Assembly (NCBI GenBank): GCA_027035985.1
Contig: JALVTI010000010.1
Span: forward strand, 1-13,791
Reading direction: 5' to 3'
Origin: Aquificales bacterium
GTDB taxonomy: Bacteria; Aquificota; Aquificia; Aquificales; QOAS01
DNA: 13,791 nt
In this document: positions 13,718 through 13,791 of the stretch, in pieces
Numbering within the stretch: the stretch's first letter is position 1
Layout of the letters: each line of letters starts with the position of its first letter
Program-made: the position numbers and the translations under genes
The notes under the pieces: model-generated
Database searches by the model: none
What the model was told of the DNA's origin: nothing
The model's input: the letters and a program-made list of their open reading frames with translations, nothing else

Positions 13718-13791
13718 ATGGGAAAGCTGCTTATAAGGGGTGGTTACGTCGTCGACCCCTCCCAAAATTTCGAAGGGATAGCCGATATCCT
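13718..13791 (+). CDS. pyrC: Dihydroorotase-like amidohydrolase, N-terminal fragment (3' end outside window)
   Basis: The first 24 codons read MGKLLIRGGYVVDPSQNF and continue GIADI, the characteristic opening beta-strands of dihydroorotase, which forms dihydroorotate from carbamoyl aspartate in pyrimidine synthesis. The metal-binding HxH motif lies beyond the window, so related cyclic amidohydrolases (dihydropyrimidinase, allantoinase) are not excluded, though the RGGYVVDPSQ pattern is most like dihydroorotase. ATG at 13718 is the first possible start, because an in-frame TAA lies at 13709-13711. A purine-rich AGGGGGAGGG is at 13692-13701, about 14-17 bases upstream. The gene diverges from lptD over 51 bp. 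Confidence 0.7.
   Translation, partial: MGKLLIRGGYVVDPSQNFEGIADI

Overview
This window looks like chromosomal DNA from a diderm, thermophilic bacterium. An LptD lipopolysaccharide-assembly porin implies an outer membrane. A BpsA branched-chain polyamine synthase is a marker of hyperthermophiles and extreme thermophiles. A DksA-like protein, AroC, MoaA, an AmtB channel and a bacterial PglB/STT3-type oligosaccharyltransferase complete a set that would fit the Aquificota (Desulfurobacteriaceae-like). That placement is inference from gene content, not a match to a genome.

Layout: 1-603 is the 3' end of a hydantoinase/oxoprolinase A-type gene. From 620 to 8170 seven single genes alternate strand one by one: a PglB/STT3-like oligosaccharyltransferase (-), a membrane-anchored coiled-coil protein of unknown function (+), an M23 peptidase (-), a short DksA-type zinc-finger protein (+), a DUF523 protein (-), moaA (+) and an ammonium channel amt (-). 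Their ends nearly touch or overlap: convergent junctions range from an 11-16 bp gap to a 20 bp overlap, and the closed divergent junctions are 23-28 bp or an overlap. A 204 bp divergent control region (8171-8374) with two strong palindromes separates amt from bpsA (+). After bpsA come tandem hairpins, a gene-poor 260 bp stretch and aroC (+). On the minus strand lptD and a LOG-family gene form a translationally coupled pair whose end overlaps the end of aroC by 4 bp. The window closes with the first 24 codons of a dihydroorotase-like gene (pyrC) diverging from lptD.

The genes are mostly housekeeping or envelope functions without one shared pathway: surface glycosylation, cell-wall cleavage and LPS export (envelope); nitrogen uptake and polyamines; molybdopterin, chorismate and pyrimidine synthesis. 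Genes between 620 and about 5170 are visibly AT-richer than bpsA and aroC. No RNA gene, insertion sequence or CRISPR array was seen. The least explained items are the coiled-coil protein with a possible RelE/ParE-like C-terminal domain, the very short divergent promoters that appear to give leaderless mRNAs, the palindromes between amt and bpsA, and the alternating complementary segments after bpsA.
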